Virus record (IMG/VR): IMGVR_UViG_3300046373_000099
Coordinates: 1 to 64,000 of that record
Direction: 5' to 3' (one strand)
DNA: 64,000 nt
DNA from: a virus
Positions 41,765-50,350 of the stretch are shown one piece after another. The notes under the pieces were generated by a model. That model was not told where the DNA came from. It worked only from the letters and a program-made list of their open reading frames with translations, and made no database searches. Numbering within the stretch: the first letter of the stretch is position 1; each line of letters begins with the position of its first letter. The position numbers were made by a program, and so were the translations under genes.

Positions 41765-42601
41765 TTATGCAGCTTCTTGGGTGTGGTGGTTGGTGGACGC
41801 ACCAGCTTGCGCGGGAGCGTTATCGTTGGCCGGAGCCGCAAACATATCTGCATGCTTGACCTTGCGGCTCGGCGCCTCAGTGAACATGTCGCCCTGCGCA
41901 TACGCCTTTTCGATACGCTCACAAGCCACGTCGAAATACTTTGGGTCGAGTTCAATACCGATGAACTTGCGGCCCATCTTGGCACACGCAACGCCTGTCG
42001 TCCCAGAGCCTGCGAACGGATCCAGAATGGTCTGGCCGGGATTGGTGAAGTCCTGCAGAAGTTCCCGCATCAGGGGAATCGGCTTTTCGGTGGGGTGCCT
42101 GCCGTCGCGGTCGCGCTGGTTGGTGAGATGGGTGTAGACGCCACGCTTGCCGCCTGCGTTCCATTTGGCGTGGCCGGTGCCATTCCATGCGGTGACGAAG
42201 CACTCGGCGCCCTGCCCCGGTCCCTGCCCGTTTAACTGGGGTGTCGCATCAGGCTTCACCCACAGGCAGCCGCGTTTGTATTTCATCGGTGAAGCGTTGA
42301 TGGCCTCGGCCCAGTAGGCGACGCCTTCGATAGTGCAGAACGCGATAAACCAGCCGGTGCAGACGCGGTGCGCAGCGTCAACGACTGACTGGCGGATGGT
42401 GTCGATTGAAGCGAAATCCAAACCCTTGAGGTCCGGACCCTTATCTGCGCGGACCCGTCCGCGCAGACTGTTCTTCGACGCGTGAAGGCTTTCTTCATAA
42501 GGCGGATCCGAAATCACGTGGTCGACCGGCGCAAGGCCAGCCATGACTTCCAGGCAATCGCCGTTGTAAAGTGTAGCGTCGCCGATGCGCTCAATTCTCA
42601 T
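41765..42601 (-). CDS. DNA adenine/N4-cytosine methyltransferase (beta class)
   Basis: A 278-residue enzyme. Motif IV DPPYEES (about 32-38) precedes the AdoMet motif ILDPFAGSGTTGVA (near 190-203), as in the beta class of amino methyltransferases. HPTEKPIPLMRELL and GIELDPKYFDVACERI support this. The C-terminus has an ANDN linker. Preceded by the GAGGAGAC leader. It is the second modification enzyme of the phage. Confidence 0.92.
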   Translation of the reverse strand: MRIERIGDATLYNGDCLEVMAGLAPVDHVISDPPYEESLHASKNSLRGRVRADKGPDLKGLDFASIDTIRQSVVDAAHRVCTGWFIAFCTIEGVAYWAEAINASPMKYKRGCLWVKPDATPQLNGQGPGQGAECFVTAWNGTGHAKWNAGGKRGVYTHLTNQRDRDGRHPTEKPIPLMRELLQDFTNPGQTILDPFAGSGTTGVACAKMGRKFIGIELDPKYFDVACERIEKAYAQGDMFTEAPSRKVKHADMFAAPANDNAPAQAGASTNHHTQEAA

Positions 42602-42682
42602 AACGTCTCCTCATGTGCGGTTTAATCAGCGATGCGCGTGGTAAGCGCACCGCTTGTAGGTGGTATGGAATGGGTGATAATG

Positions 42683-43063
42683 TTAGGCGTTGTGCCGCGG
42701 TCTGTTCTCAAACTGCACGCCAACAGACTGGACGATTTTATAGTCCGACAAATGCTTGCCGTCGCAGATGAGCGTGTATCCGTCTGCGGTCATGTCGAGG
42801 TGGCTGACCTTCAGATACGGCGTGCCGTCTCGGAAGTTGTCGTTTGCCACCACCTGCTTGTACATGAAATGGCGTTTCCGGCGCACGGCTGCCGTGAAGT
42901 GGAACACCTTGAGAACGTCGCCCACCATGATCTCACGGCCCGTCTTGTCGTGAACGGCACGCGCCCCGACCGAAGATTGACTACAAAGTTTGGACAGTGC
43001 GGCGATATCCACCGCCTTCGTCGGGAACACGCCGTCAATCATCTGGCTGGTCAGAGACTGCAT
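42683..43063 (-). CDS. Hypothetical protein (126 aa), beta-barrel type
   Basis: ATG 43063 overlaps the upstream stop (TGATG). Key features are DKTGREIMVGDVLKVFHF, KRHFMYKQVVANDNF, TPYLKVSHLDMTADG, YKIVQSVGVQFEN. The GD-x-L-x-V opening recalls YopX-like phage domains, but identity is not certain. Confidence 0.6.
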   Translation of the reverse strand: MQSLTSQMIDGVFPTKAVDIAALSKLCSQSSVGARAVHDKTGREIMVGDVLKVFHFTAAVRRKRHFMYKQVVANDNFRDGTPYLKVSHLDMTADGYTLICDGKHLSDYKIVQSVGVQFENRPRHNA

Positions 43064-43464
43064 CACTTCCACTCCCTCGTCCATTCAGCCTCATGCCAGG
43101 CGCGCGAATAAGCGCCATCCTCACGAAACTGCCAAAACCGCGATGTCCGCTCATGCGGCCCCGGCAGAATGAGCGTCCAGCAATCTCCGCTGGGCAGTGC
43201 CTCCATGCGATGAATGTGGGTGGCGGCAATATCGAAACTATCCCCCGGCTTGCGCTCGACCAGTTCACTCGTTCCGTTAGGCTGGAAGACGCGCTCAACG
43301 TAACCACCGTCCAGGACGATTGAACGGAAACCCCATGGGTGGTCGTGAGGATCGCCTCGATCGATGTCAGCGAAGTGGTGAATGACTGGATCAAGCGGCC
43401 ACGGTCCACGCAGGTGGAACTTCGTCATGGCGTCGCTCATGCGTTCGATGTCAATGGCGGTCAT
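43063..43464 (-). CDS. Cupin-like protein
   Basis: A 133-residue protein with HHFADIDRGDPHDHPWGF, GDSFDIAATHIHRME and GDCWTLILPGP. The His-rich pattern HDHP ... HIHR is typical for cupin metal sites. The substrate is unknown. Coupled by ATGA to the neighbour upstream. Confidence 0.75.
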   Translation of the reverse strand: MTAIDIERMSDAMTKFHLRGPWPLDPVIHHFADIDRGDPHDHPWGFRSIVLDGGYVERVFQPNGTSELVERKPGDSFDIAATHIHRMEALPSGDCWTLILPGPHERTSRFWQFREDGAYSRAWHEAEWTREWK

Positions 43465-44237
43465 GCTCTCGCCCTCCCTGCAGTCGCTACTTTGTCTTCC
43501 ACGACCCGAAAGCCTTCAATCTTCCGCACGCCCGAATGCACGTCGGCATCTGCCAGCTTCTGGATGAACTCGTGGAACACGCCGGGGTTCTTGTCGTAGT
43601 ACCAAGTCAGCGCAGCAAAGGCGTCCACCAACTCCGCTCGCCAAACTGTCCGCAGTCCCGTCCCCGTCGTCGCAGCCTTGTCAGCACGGGCCGCTTGCTT
43701 TGTTACCGACGCAGCGTGAGCCAACAACTCCTCAGCCTCAACACGCGCCGCGAGGTTGCCCGAGGACGCGCGAATGGCCTCTTGGGCTATGCGGGTGGCC
43801 TCTGCTGCCTTCTCGGCTGCTAGGGCGGCTTCTGCGGCGGCTGCCTTGGACTTGGCTGTGCGCCATACTGACAGGAGATCGGACAGCGCGGACTTGCCGA
43901 GATCCACTTTTCCCTTCTTCGGCTGTATGAAGGGATTATAGCGCGCCTGCACGGCTGCTGCCGCGTCGTCGTGCGGCTTCTTCTCGGCTACGCGCAACTC
44001 ATCGGCCCGCTTGCCAGCAGCATGCAGGCCGTCATAGAGCTTTGTGATAGCGGCTGCCGTGGCTTCGTCGGCGATAGGCTCGCCGTCTGCGAAATTCTTG
44101 GCTTCGTCGAAGAGGTCATTAATCTCGGTGAAGACTTCTGGCTCGACGTTATCGTTCGCAGGCTGGTTGTGATCCTTCGGGAACTCGGCGGTCTCGATGG
44201 CCCGCGTTGCCATTGGGTTGAACTCGGCGGCGGTCAT
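43461..44237 (-). CDS. Coiled-coil protein of the recombination region
   Basis: A 258-residue protein. A charged N-terminus with PANDN is followed by helical segments (LYDGLHAAGKRADELRVAEKK), then a very Ala-rich coiled coil (about 130-190), and a C-terminal domain ending IEGFRVVEDK. Similar helical phage proteins (Gp157 or DUF1351 types) accompany recombination genes. Family not certain. Confidence 0.7.
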   Translation of the reverse strand: MTAAEFNPMATRAIETAEFPKDHNQPANDNVEPEVFTEINDLFDEAKNFADGEPIADEATAAAITKLYDGLHAAGKRADELRVAEKKPHDDAAAAVQARYNPFIQPKKGKVDLGKSALSDLLSVWRTAKSKAAAAEAALAAEKAAEATRIAQEAIRASSGNLAARVEAEELLAHAASVTKQAARADKAATTGTGLRTVWRAELVDAFAALTWYYDKNPGVFHEFIQKLADADVHSGVRKIEGFRVVEDKVATAGRARA

Positions 44238-44449
44238 GCTTGCACCACGCGGTAGGCGATGATGTCGTAGTCCGGGTCGCTTTCGTCAAAGACCCACTGA
44301 GTGCCTTCGTCGCCATCTGAATGCCAAAAGCCAGCCCTGCCGACTCGGGTGTCTCCGTCGCGGAACCGAAGCTCCACCTTTTCGTCCACGTCTACAGGTA
44401 GGCCCTTGCCGTCGTGATCAATCCAGTCGTCTCTTCTCTCTGCAGTCAT
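44234..44449 (-). CDS. Small hypothetical protein (71 aa)
   Basis: ATG 44449 is preferred to 44455 because GGAG is 6 nt before it. Highly acidic: DWIDHDGKGLPVDVDEKVEL, FWHSDGDEGTQWVFDESDP, YDIIAYRVV. Looks like a beta-barrel domain of about 70 aa. Coupled to the coiled-coil gene by ATGA. Confidence 0.65.
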   Translation of the reverse strand: MTAERRDDWIDHDGKGLPVDVDEKVELRFRDGDTRVGRAGFWHSDGDEGTQWVFDESDPDYDIIAYRVVQA

Positions 44450-44491
44450 ATTCATCTCCTCTTGTGGTGGTGTGCGCTGGTGGGCGCGTGG

Positions 44492-44680
44492 TTACGTGTA
44501 TTGGATGGGGTCAATCTTGGCGCGGCGCTGTAATTCTTTCCAGTGAGCACCCCAGTCCGTTCGCGGTTCTTCCTCCGCCCGCACCACCTCCCACCCCGCC
44601 GCACGAAGCGCGGCTAGGATGACGGCGGCTTTGATGGGGCCGGTCTCGGTGGCGATGATTTCGTTTGGAGATGGGGTCAT
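44492..44680 (-). CDS. Small hypothetical protein (62 aa)
   Basis: Reads PIKAAVILAALRAAGWEVVRAEEEPR followed by a Trp/Arg-rich end. Short helical domain. ATG overlaps the upstream stop (ATGA). No family is known. Confidence 0.6.
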   Translation of the reverse strand: MTPSPNEIIATETGPIKAAVILAALRAAGWEVVRAEEEPRTDWGAHWKELQRRAKIDPIQYT

Positions 44681-45039
44681 GGTGTTGGCGGCGTGATTAG
44701 ACGCAACACGGCACGAATTGCAGCGGCCGAACGACTGCTGCTGCGCGCTGCCGACCGAGCATCATTCGAAATTCGAAGCTGACGCATTGTAAAGTCGTCA
44801 CGCGCCCCCGAGTGAAACGCGTCGACATGAGGCTTGAGCGCGACATGAAGCAGGCTTTCCGCGTAGTCAGACGCCTCAAAGCCAGAGGCTAGGATTTCCA
44901 ACTCTTCGCGGTGCTCTTCCGACAGGACGAAGTCAGCCAAATCCCACGGTCCATGGTCTTCACCGGTCATTGCCGCCAGTTTTTCGCCGTCGGCGATTAA
45001 CGCGCGGCGCATTTCTTCTTCATATCTTCTCTCGCTCAC
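44677..45039 (-). CDS. Hypothetical protein (120 aa)
   Basis: Helical protein with an acidic N-terminal half (EHREELEILASGFEASDYAE) and a Ser/Arg-rich C-terminus (SAARSSSRSAAAIRAVL). GGAGAC leader before ATG 45039. No family is known. Confidence 0.65.
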   Translation of the reverse strand: MSERRYEEEMRRALIADGEKLAAMTGEDHGPWDLADFVLSEEHREELEILASGFEASDYAESLLHVALKPHVDAFHSGARDDFTMRQLRISNDARSAARSSSRSAAAIRAVLRLITPPTP

Positions 45040-45059
45040 ATCAGTCTCCTTGGTGTGGT

Positions 45060-45209
45060 TTAATGGGTATTTAGAATTCTCATGGCCTCGCGGCGCTCAA
45101 TGGTCTCGCGCATATTGAGGACGGCTCCCTCTAATTCTAGTCGTCCAACCATTGCCATGATCTCCTTAGCCCAAGCCACCGTTCCAAGTTTATTGAAGTA
45201 AGCCATCAT
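45060..45209 (-). CDS. Small helical protein at the start of the unit (49 aa)
   Basis: ATG 45209 with GGAG 4 nt upstream (second ATG at 45206), TAA 45060-45062. Reads AYFNKLGTVAWAKEIMAMVG, then RLELEGAVLNMRETIERREA: an amphipathic helical hairpin. It is the first gene behind promoter 45243-45271, so it is likely to be made first. Function unknown. Confidence 0.65.
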   Translation of the reverse strand: MMAYFNKLGTVAWAKEIMAMVGRLELEGAVLNMRETIERREAMRILNTH

Positions 45210-45242
45210 CAGTCTCCTCAGTGTGGTGGTGTGGTAATTATC

Positions 45243-45271
45243 ACAGTAGTTTATATTTACAAAATTGTCAA
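45243..45271 (-). promoter_or_regulatory. Phage promoter/operator copy 3
   Basis: -35 TTGACA (45271-45266), 17-nt spacer identical to copies 1, 2 and 5, -10 TACTGT (45248-45243), one base different in the -10 box. The -35 lies right after the helicase stop. It drives the genes from 45209 leftward through the methyltransferases. Confidence 0.82.
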
Positions 45272-45273
45272 CG

Positions 45274-47070
45274 CTAGAATGGAATCTCGTCGTCCATGTC
45301 CCGCGCCCACTTGCCGTTATCGTTCGCCGGCGCTGGCTGGTTATCGTTGGCGGCTGGTGCGCGTTCGCCCAGTTTGAAGTCCTTGATTGTCGGGTACCTG
45401 TGATTCCCGCTGTAGTCTAGTTGGACCTCTGTCACCGGCATGAGTTCGTTTTGACGTTCCAAAAACTCGATGACAGTTTTAGGAAATGGTCGATTGCCCC
45501 CCATAGATATCCACCACCGGTCAGCCTTGCCTTTTGGAAAGGCGCGCTTACTTGGCTCCGGATGCTCCATGTGCTGCGGGCAAAGGAACTCATTCACAGT
45601 CTTGCGACCAACGGTATAGGTGCACCAGACAGACGGCGGGTTGCCATCTTCTTTAGGCGTCTTGTACTTAAAAGACCTGTCCTCGACTGAGAACCAAGGC
45701 TTTTCCGTCGACAGAACAGGAGCGGCCGCAGCCTCGGCCGTAATCTTCTCCTCTTCATTCGGAGGGAAGATGTAGCCGCAGCAATGGCACTTCATGAACG
45801 AGATCGGTATGGCCTCGCCGCAGCCCCAGTTGCCGTTTTCATCCTGCTTGCCACCGGGCGTCTCTTCCGTCGGGCAAACCTTCTTAGGTTGTTCGCCGTC
45901 ACCGCTGCCAGGTTCTTTCGGTCGGATCTGGTCGATCGGCCCGTGGTATGCCAGATTCTTGCCGTGGTCGGCAATGAGGCAGTCATCCTTGCCGGGATAG
46001 TTGCGCGTCCCGCGCCCTAGAATCTGGACGAGCTTTCCGGCCGATTTCGTCGACAAGATGAGCGAAATAAAGTCCACAAACGGAAAGTTCGTGCCCGTCG
46101 TGATCATCGATACCGACGAAATCGCCCAGTATTTACCAGACCGGAATCCCTCGAAAATCTCCTTGGTCTGGTGCGCGTTGTCGCTGGTCAGGACTGCGCA
46201 GGTCCGCCCATGCCGACGGATCGCCTCGGCTATGTGATTGGCATTCTCCTTGCTGGTCGAGAAGAACAAGGCGGCACGGCGGCCTTCCGACATAACCATA
46301 TCTTCAGCGACCGCCTCTTCTATGATCTTCTCTGCCGCTGCCGACACCTCGCCGGGGATGTATTCACCGCCGCGTGTGTGCAGGCCCTTCAGGTCAATCT
46401 TGCTGGTCGTCTTCTGGCTGGTTAGGCGCGTGAGGTAGCCCTGCTCCATCAACTCGGCGATGCCGATTTCATAGACTACGTCGTCGAACAGCTTGACGCG
46501 CTTTGGCTTGACCAGCACAGCCTTTCCGTCCTCGTCTTCAGCGACCAGTTCTTCCTCGTCTTCGCCGTCCGTCAGGCGGCCGGAATCCATGCGGTAGTCG
46601 GTGGCGGTGGTTCCCGCTACGCGACTGTCCGGATTGCGTGCGCGCACGTCAGCGAAGAACTTGCCGTACTGCGTGTCGGCGTTGCGGCTGATGGCGTGGG
46701 CCTCGTCAACCAGAATGAGGTCGATGTCGCCAAGCTGGTCAACCTTGTTCCATACCGATTGAATGCCGCAGAACAGCACCTGCGCCCTCGCATCCCGCCG
46801 ATTGAGGCTGGCAGAGTAGATTCCGGCTGGTGCGAAGGGCTGAAGGCCAATGAACTCCTTGAAGTTCTGCTCGACCAGGCTTGCCGAATGCGTGACGTTG
46901 ACGATCCGCATAGTCGGATAGTCAGCCAGCAGTTCCTCAATGATCTTGGCAATGACGAGCGCTTTGCCGGCGCCGGTCGGCAGGACGATAAGGCCGTTGC
47001 CTCCGCCGTTTTGCCAGTAGGTGTACAGCTCGTCGATTGCGGCTCTTTGGTAGTCGCGGAGTTCTAGCAT
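45274..47070 (-). CDS. SF2 DEAD/DEAH-box helicase
   Basis: A 598-residue protein with RDYQRAAIDEL (Q-like), LPTGAGKALVIA (Walker A, about 30-41), ILVDEAHAIS (DEAH, near 118-127), SAGKLVQILGRGTRNYPG (motif VI). It is of the UvsW/type III Res group. The C-terminus has a Cys pair region (FMKCHCCGYIFPPN) and a tail with two ANDN motifs, ending DMDDEIPF, a typical SSB-like acidic tip. It probably remodels forks or recombination intermediates. Confidence 0.9.
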   Translation of the reverse strand: MLELRDYQRAAIDELYTYWQNGGGNGLIVLPTGAGKALVIAKIIEELLADYPTMRIVNVTHSASLVEQNFKEFIGLQPFAPAGIYSASLNRRDARAQVLFCGIQSVWNKVDQLGDIDLILVDEAHAISRNADTQYGKFFADVRARNPDSRVAGTTATDYRMDSGRLTDGEDEEELVAEDEDGKAVLVKPKRVKLFDDVVYEIGIAELMEQGYLTRLTSQKTTSKIDLKGLHTRGGEYIPGEVSAAAEKIIEEAVAEDMVMSEGRRAALFFSTSKENANHIAEAIRRHGRTCAVLTSDNAHQTKEIFEGFRSGKYWAISSVSMITTGTNFPFVDFISLILSTKSAGKLVQILGRGTRNYPGKDDCLIADHGKNLAYHGPIDQIRPKEPGSGDGEQPKKVCPTEETPGGKQDENGNWGCGEAIPISFMKCHCCGYIFPPNEEEKITAEAAAAPVLSTEKPWFSVEDRSFKYKTPKEDGNPPSVWCTYTVGRKTVNEFLCPQHMEHPEPSKRAFPKGKADRWWISMGGNRPFPKTVIEFLERQNELMPVTEVQLDYSGNHRYPTIKDFKLGERAPAANDNQPAPANDNGKWARDMDDEIPF

Positions 47071-47462
47071 GCGCTGACATCCTCAAATTCAATCCCAGCG
47101 GCAACAAGACGCGACCGCATGTCGGCGGTGCCAGTTCCGCCGGGGAAGACGAGCCCATAGTCAGGGCGCCATTCGTCGATCATCAGTTGATTGCGGCGAG
47201 TGCCTGCGGTGACGTCATACGGCTTGCCGCTACGTGAGTAGCGCACGACGGCATCAGGATGGTCGATGTCATCCCATGGCGCAGGGCAAGGCTGGAGCGG
47301 AACGCCATTGCGGATGGCCCACACGCGAGCACGGGTATCCAGGCCAGCCGCCTCTACCTCAATGAGCAAGGTGATGGGTCGGCGTGCGTGAAGCTCGCTT
47401 AGGGCGGCGAAGATGCGCGCAGTGTCGCTGTAGTTGCGACCGCCTGTTACGACCAGCCTCAT
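47064..47462 (-). CDS. SLOG-domain protein (YspA/DUF2493-like)
   Basis: A 132-residue protein opening RLVVTGGRNYSD, with WDDIDHPDAVVRY and an ending DYGLVFPGGTGTADM. This is the YspA/cpYpsA branch of the SLOG superfamily, which binds nucleotide-derived ligands. It overlaps the helicase start by 7 nt. A nucleotide-signal role is inference from the family. Confidence 0.82.
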   Translation of the reverse strand: MRLVVTGGRNYSDTARIFAALSELHARRPITLLIEVEAAGLDTRARVWAIRNGVPLQPCPAPWDDIDHPDAVVRYSRSGKPYDVTAGTRRNQLMIDEWRPDYGLVFPGGTGTADMRSRLVAAGIEFEDVSAC

Positions 47463-47602
47463 GCCGCCACCTTCATCTCTTCACGAGCCTCATCCCTCGC
47501 CATAGCCTGCGCCAACCGAATCGCGTCAGCCTTCACAACGATCCAGCCCGCCGCCTTCAACTTCGCCAGCACGTCTGGCCCGACGATTGCAGCGGGGGTC
47601 AT
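47459..47602 (-). CDS. Small hypothetical protein (47 aa)
   Basis: ATG 47602 overlaps the sigma-like stop, and TGA 47459-47461 overlaps the SLOG start: perfect coupling on both sides. Reads PAAIVGPDVLAKLKAAGWIV, then a helical Glu/Arg tail. No family is known. Confidence 0.65.
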   Translation of the reverse strand: MTPAAIVGPDVLAKLKAAGWIVVKADAIRLAQAMARDEAREEMKVAA

Positions 47603-48099
47603 GCTGCCACCATGCGGCGGGAAGAGCGCTTGACGACCATAGCGCGCGCTTCTTCTTCGATCTGGCGCGTTCTTTCGCGACTGATGCCCAAGTCCTCACC
47701 GATCTCGCGCAGCTTCTCGCCCATTGCTCGGCGGAGAAGGATACCGCCTTCACGGGTTGCCATCATGTCCAGAACTTGGGAAAGCTCGACATGGTCGTCT
47801 TGGGTTGCCTGAACGGCGGCCGTGTCGTAGTGAAACTCTGAATCGACAATGTGAAGCTTCTTCAGCTTGCGCTGATTGCAGATGCGCCCGCGCATCGTCC
47901 AATACAGCCAGTTCCACATGCCGCCGTCCTCACGGAAGTTCTGCCACTTATCCAGCGCTTCAATGATGGTGTCGGTGACGAGGTCGTTGCGGATTTCTTG
48001 ATTCTTCTCCAGCTTGTAGGAGAGATTTCTAAGGCCTGGCATATAGGCCATTACGCGGGCGTCAAAAGCGGCTGGCCGTTCTGCTGTGGTGGCGGTCAT
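47599..48099 (-). CDS. Sigma-70-like transcription factor
   Basis: A 166-residue protein with a region 2-like segment (RNDLVTDTIIEALDKWQNF, then WNWLYWTMRGRICNQ) and a clear region 4 HTH near the end (LREIGEDLGISRERTRQIEE). Region 4 of this type reads the -35 box. It is shorter than typical ECF factors, but both parts are in order. It could direct polymerase to phage promoters. The GAGGAGAC leader precedes ATG 48099. Confidence 0.75.
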   Translation of the reverse strand: MTATTAERPAAFDARVMAYMPGLRNLSYKLEKNQEIRNDLVTDTIIEALDKWQNFREDGGMWNWLYWTMRGRICNQRKLKKLHIVDSEFHYDTAAVQATQDDHVELSQVLDMMATREGGILLRRAMGEKLREIGEDLGISRERTRQIEEEARAMVVKRSSRRMVAA

Positions 48100-48124
48100 A
48101 TTGGTCTCCTCATGTGGTGGTGGT

Positions 48125-49054
48125 CTAGGCGTTGGTTGCGCCGTCGATCCAGATTTCGCCTGTCTTGAGGCGGTAAGTCACGGTCTCGTCGGCCTCGGAG
48201 CAATCAATTTGCTCACCCGGCACAAGCACGGGAATCGTCAAATGGGCAGGGCAAGCGGACTTCTGTTCGTCGAAGGCGATCGGCTTGCTGAATCGTGAGC
48301 AAGACCAGTGTCCGTCTCCTCCCATTTCAGGGGTGCTATAAAGGCATGAGCGGCAGGTCACGCGCGGCCAAGCATCTTCCTTGCAGACGGCCTTGTGCTT
48401 GCAAAAAAGGCACTCGAACCAGTCCGCCTTATCCGAGATGCGCGATGGCGGCTCGTCCATATTGACGATGCGCTCAAGCCTTGCCAGCAGGCGCAGGGTC
48501 CATTCCAAATCGTATTCTATCCTCTCGGCATAGAGCGTGTCGTCGTCCTTCGACGCAACGAGATACAACGCCCGAGTCAGGCCAAAGGCGTGCATTCCCA
48601 ACTGGCACTGGCCGTAATGCAATGGCTTGACGACCTTGCATCCGTCTTTAATGATCAGCTTCATGCCCTTGGCATTGCTACTTTTGAATTCCAGAAGGTG
48701 CTCTGTCTTAGGGGCTTCCGGAATGCCCATGCCCTTGCCGTCGCATTTGCCACGGACATGGCCTTGCACGAGCCGAATGCGGTCCTGCGAACCGTAGACA
48801 TCAACGCCGATACGCTCCAGATCCTCGACAAGCCGCGACTCCTCCAGGTTGCCCGTCTGGAAGAGCCGCAGTTGCCGACCGGTATGTTTCTCCAAAGGAG
48901 TGCACCAGCGGAACGAATACCAAAGCTGACGATCGCAAGGCGCGTTCGCTTCGCCGACGGAGATGCCAAGGCTGTCCCAGTATTCTGCGACGGATTCGTA
49001 GGCGGCATAGATGGCGCGAACCGTACTGGATTCTATCTTCGGAATCGGGGCCAT
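48125..49054 (-). CDS. Cas4/lambda-exo-like PD-(D/E)XK exonuclease
   Basis: A 309-residue protein. GKCDGKGMG and LLEFKSSNAKG give the D ... E-x-K site at about 105-145. Downstream CLFCKHKAVC and VTCRSCLYSTP, plus further Cys, suggest a Zn or Fe-S domain, as in Cas4/AddB-type exonucleases. Next to Sak4-like, DUF669 and clamp genes it would supply single strands for recombination. Confidence 0.78.
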   Translation of the reverse strand: MAPIPKIESSTVRAIYAAYESVAEYWDSLGISVGEANAPCDRQLWYSFRWCTPLEKHTGRQLRLFQTGNLEESRLVEDLERIGVDVYGSQDRIRLVQGHVRGKCDGKGMGIPEAPKTEHLLEFKSSNAKGMKLIIKDGCKVVKPLHYGQCQLGMHAFGLTRALYLVASKDDDTLYAERIEYDLEWTLRLLARLERIVNMDEPPSRISDKADWFECLFCKHKAVCKEDAWPRVTCRSCLYSTPEMGGDGHWSCSRFSKPIAFDEQKSACPAHLTIPVLVPGEQIDCSEADETVTYRLKTGEIWIDGATNA

Positions 49055-49248
49055 TAGCCTGGGTTACCCCACGACGACTGATGCGGCTGGTCCTTCAGCG
49101 CGAACGCCTCATTGCACCGATTGATAGACCACCACTTCGGGCGAGCCGTCCTTTCAAGGATCGACATGGCCGCATCTCTGTCGCCACGCTTCAATTCATC
49201 GATTGCGCGATAGACCAGTTCCTTCGTTTCTTCGTGCTTTTTTCCCAT
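49054..49248 (-). CDS. Small hypothetical protein (64 aa)
   Basis: Helical protein HEETKELVYRAIDELKRGD and RDAAMSILERTARPKWW. TAATG overlap with the exonuclease start. Appears co-expressed with clamp and exonuclease. Family unknown. Confidence 0.65.
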   Translation of the reverse strand: MGKKHEETKELVYRAIDELKRGDRDAAMSILERTARPKWWSINRCNEAFALKDQPHQSSWGNPG

Positions 49249-49251
49249 CGT

Positions 49252-50301
49252 CTAAATCCTCAGCGGCATAAGAGTGATATCGAGGCCCGGCGCCCCACCG
49301 ATGAGAACGGCCGGCGACATGCTGTCGCGAAGCTTCAGCGTGACCTGCCCTTCCGGCATGACCTGCAGCGCTTCCTTGAAGTAGATGCTGTTGAAGCCGA
49401 TTTCGGTTGGATCTCCGGTATAGTCGGTGGCCACCTCGTCGATGGCCTCGCCCACATCACCGCGAACCGTGAAGGTGATGCCGCCGGCAGCGACGGAAAT
49501 CTTGACGCCATTGCCGCGTTCGTTGGCCACAGTGGAGACTCGGTCGGCCGCCTTGAGCATTTCCGACCGATCGGCGCTGACGATGATTTCGTTCATAGTC
49601 GGAATGACGCGCTGGTATTCCGGGTAGGTTTCATCGATGAGCTTGGAAACGATGGTGATGTCTGCGCCGACGAACTGGACCTTGTTTTCAGAAACGGACA
49701 CGGTGATGTTGCCCTTCGGCACTAGGCAGACCGTCTTCTGCCCGATGATGACGCCTTTGAACTCGCCGACGGATGGGCCGACGTGCCGCGATAGACGATG
49801 CCCGTTTGTAGCGACCGCGATTGTCTCGGCTGGCGTGCCGATGAAATAGATGCCCTCGAGCATGTGTCTGTTGTCGTTCACAGCGATAGCAAAGGCCACC
49901 GGCGCAAACAGCGCGGCCAGATCGATGTCGAACGTAGCGTCGAACTTGGAATCCCCGAATGAAGGAAAGTCTTCGGAGGGCAGCGTCTGCAACGAAAACC
50001 GGCTGCGCCCTGATTTTACGATGAGCTTATCAGCCTCCAGGCTGAGCGAGATATCGCCGCTGGCCTTGGCAACAATGCTCGCGAACAGCTTGGCATCGAC
50101 GCAGATGGAGCCTGGAGTGGCGGCGCAGGGAACGCTGGCCGTCGCCTCGATGTCGAGATCCGTGCCGCGTATCGTCAGCGTGTCGGTCGTTGCGGTGAGC
50201 AGGACGTTGGATAGGATGGCTATCGTGTTTCTGGCTTCGACGACCTTGCCGACGCCTGTGATTAGGCGTGACAGGTCGGATTTAGGGATGGTTAAACGCA
50301 T
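49252..50301 (-). CDS. DNA polymerase III beta subunit-like sliding clamp
   Basis: A 349-residue protein from ATG 50301 (GGAGACC upstream; the longer frame to 50433 is rejected). N-terminal domain: IPKSDLSRLITGVGKVVEAR, TLTIRGTDLDIEA. Middle: AVATNGHRLSRH and PEYQRVIPTMNE. C-terminal: IGFNSIYFKEALQVM and PAVLIGGAPGLDITLMPLRI, the usual clamp ending with the hydrophobic MPL/R motif. Three clamp domains are recognisable. A phage-encoded clamp is uncommon in phages of this size. Confidence 0.92.
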   Translation of the reverse strand: MRLTIPKSDLSRLITGVGKVVEARNTIAILSNVLLTATTDTLTIRGTDLDIEATASVPCAATPGSICVDAKLFASIVAKASGDISLSLEADKLIVKSGRSRFSLQTLPSEDFPSFGDSKFDATFDIDLAALFAPVAFAIAVNDNRHMLEGIYFIGTPAETIAVATNGHRLSRHVGPSVGEFKGVIIGQKTVCLVPKGNITVSVSENKVQFVGADITIVSKLIDETYPEYQRVIPTMNEIIVSADRSEMLKAADRVSTVANERGNGVKISVAAGGITFTVRGDVGEAIDEVATDYTGDPTEIGFNSIYFKEALQVMPEGQVTLKLRDSMSPAVLIGGAPGLDITLMPLRI

Positions 50302-50350
50302 GGGGTCTCCTCGGTGGTGGTTGGCGGGCTGGTGAGGCCCGCCGTGTGGA

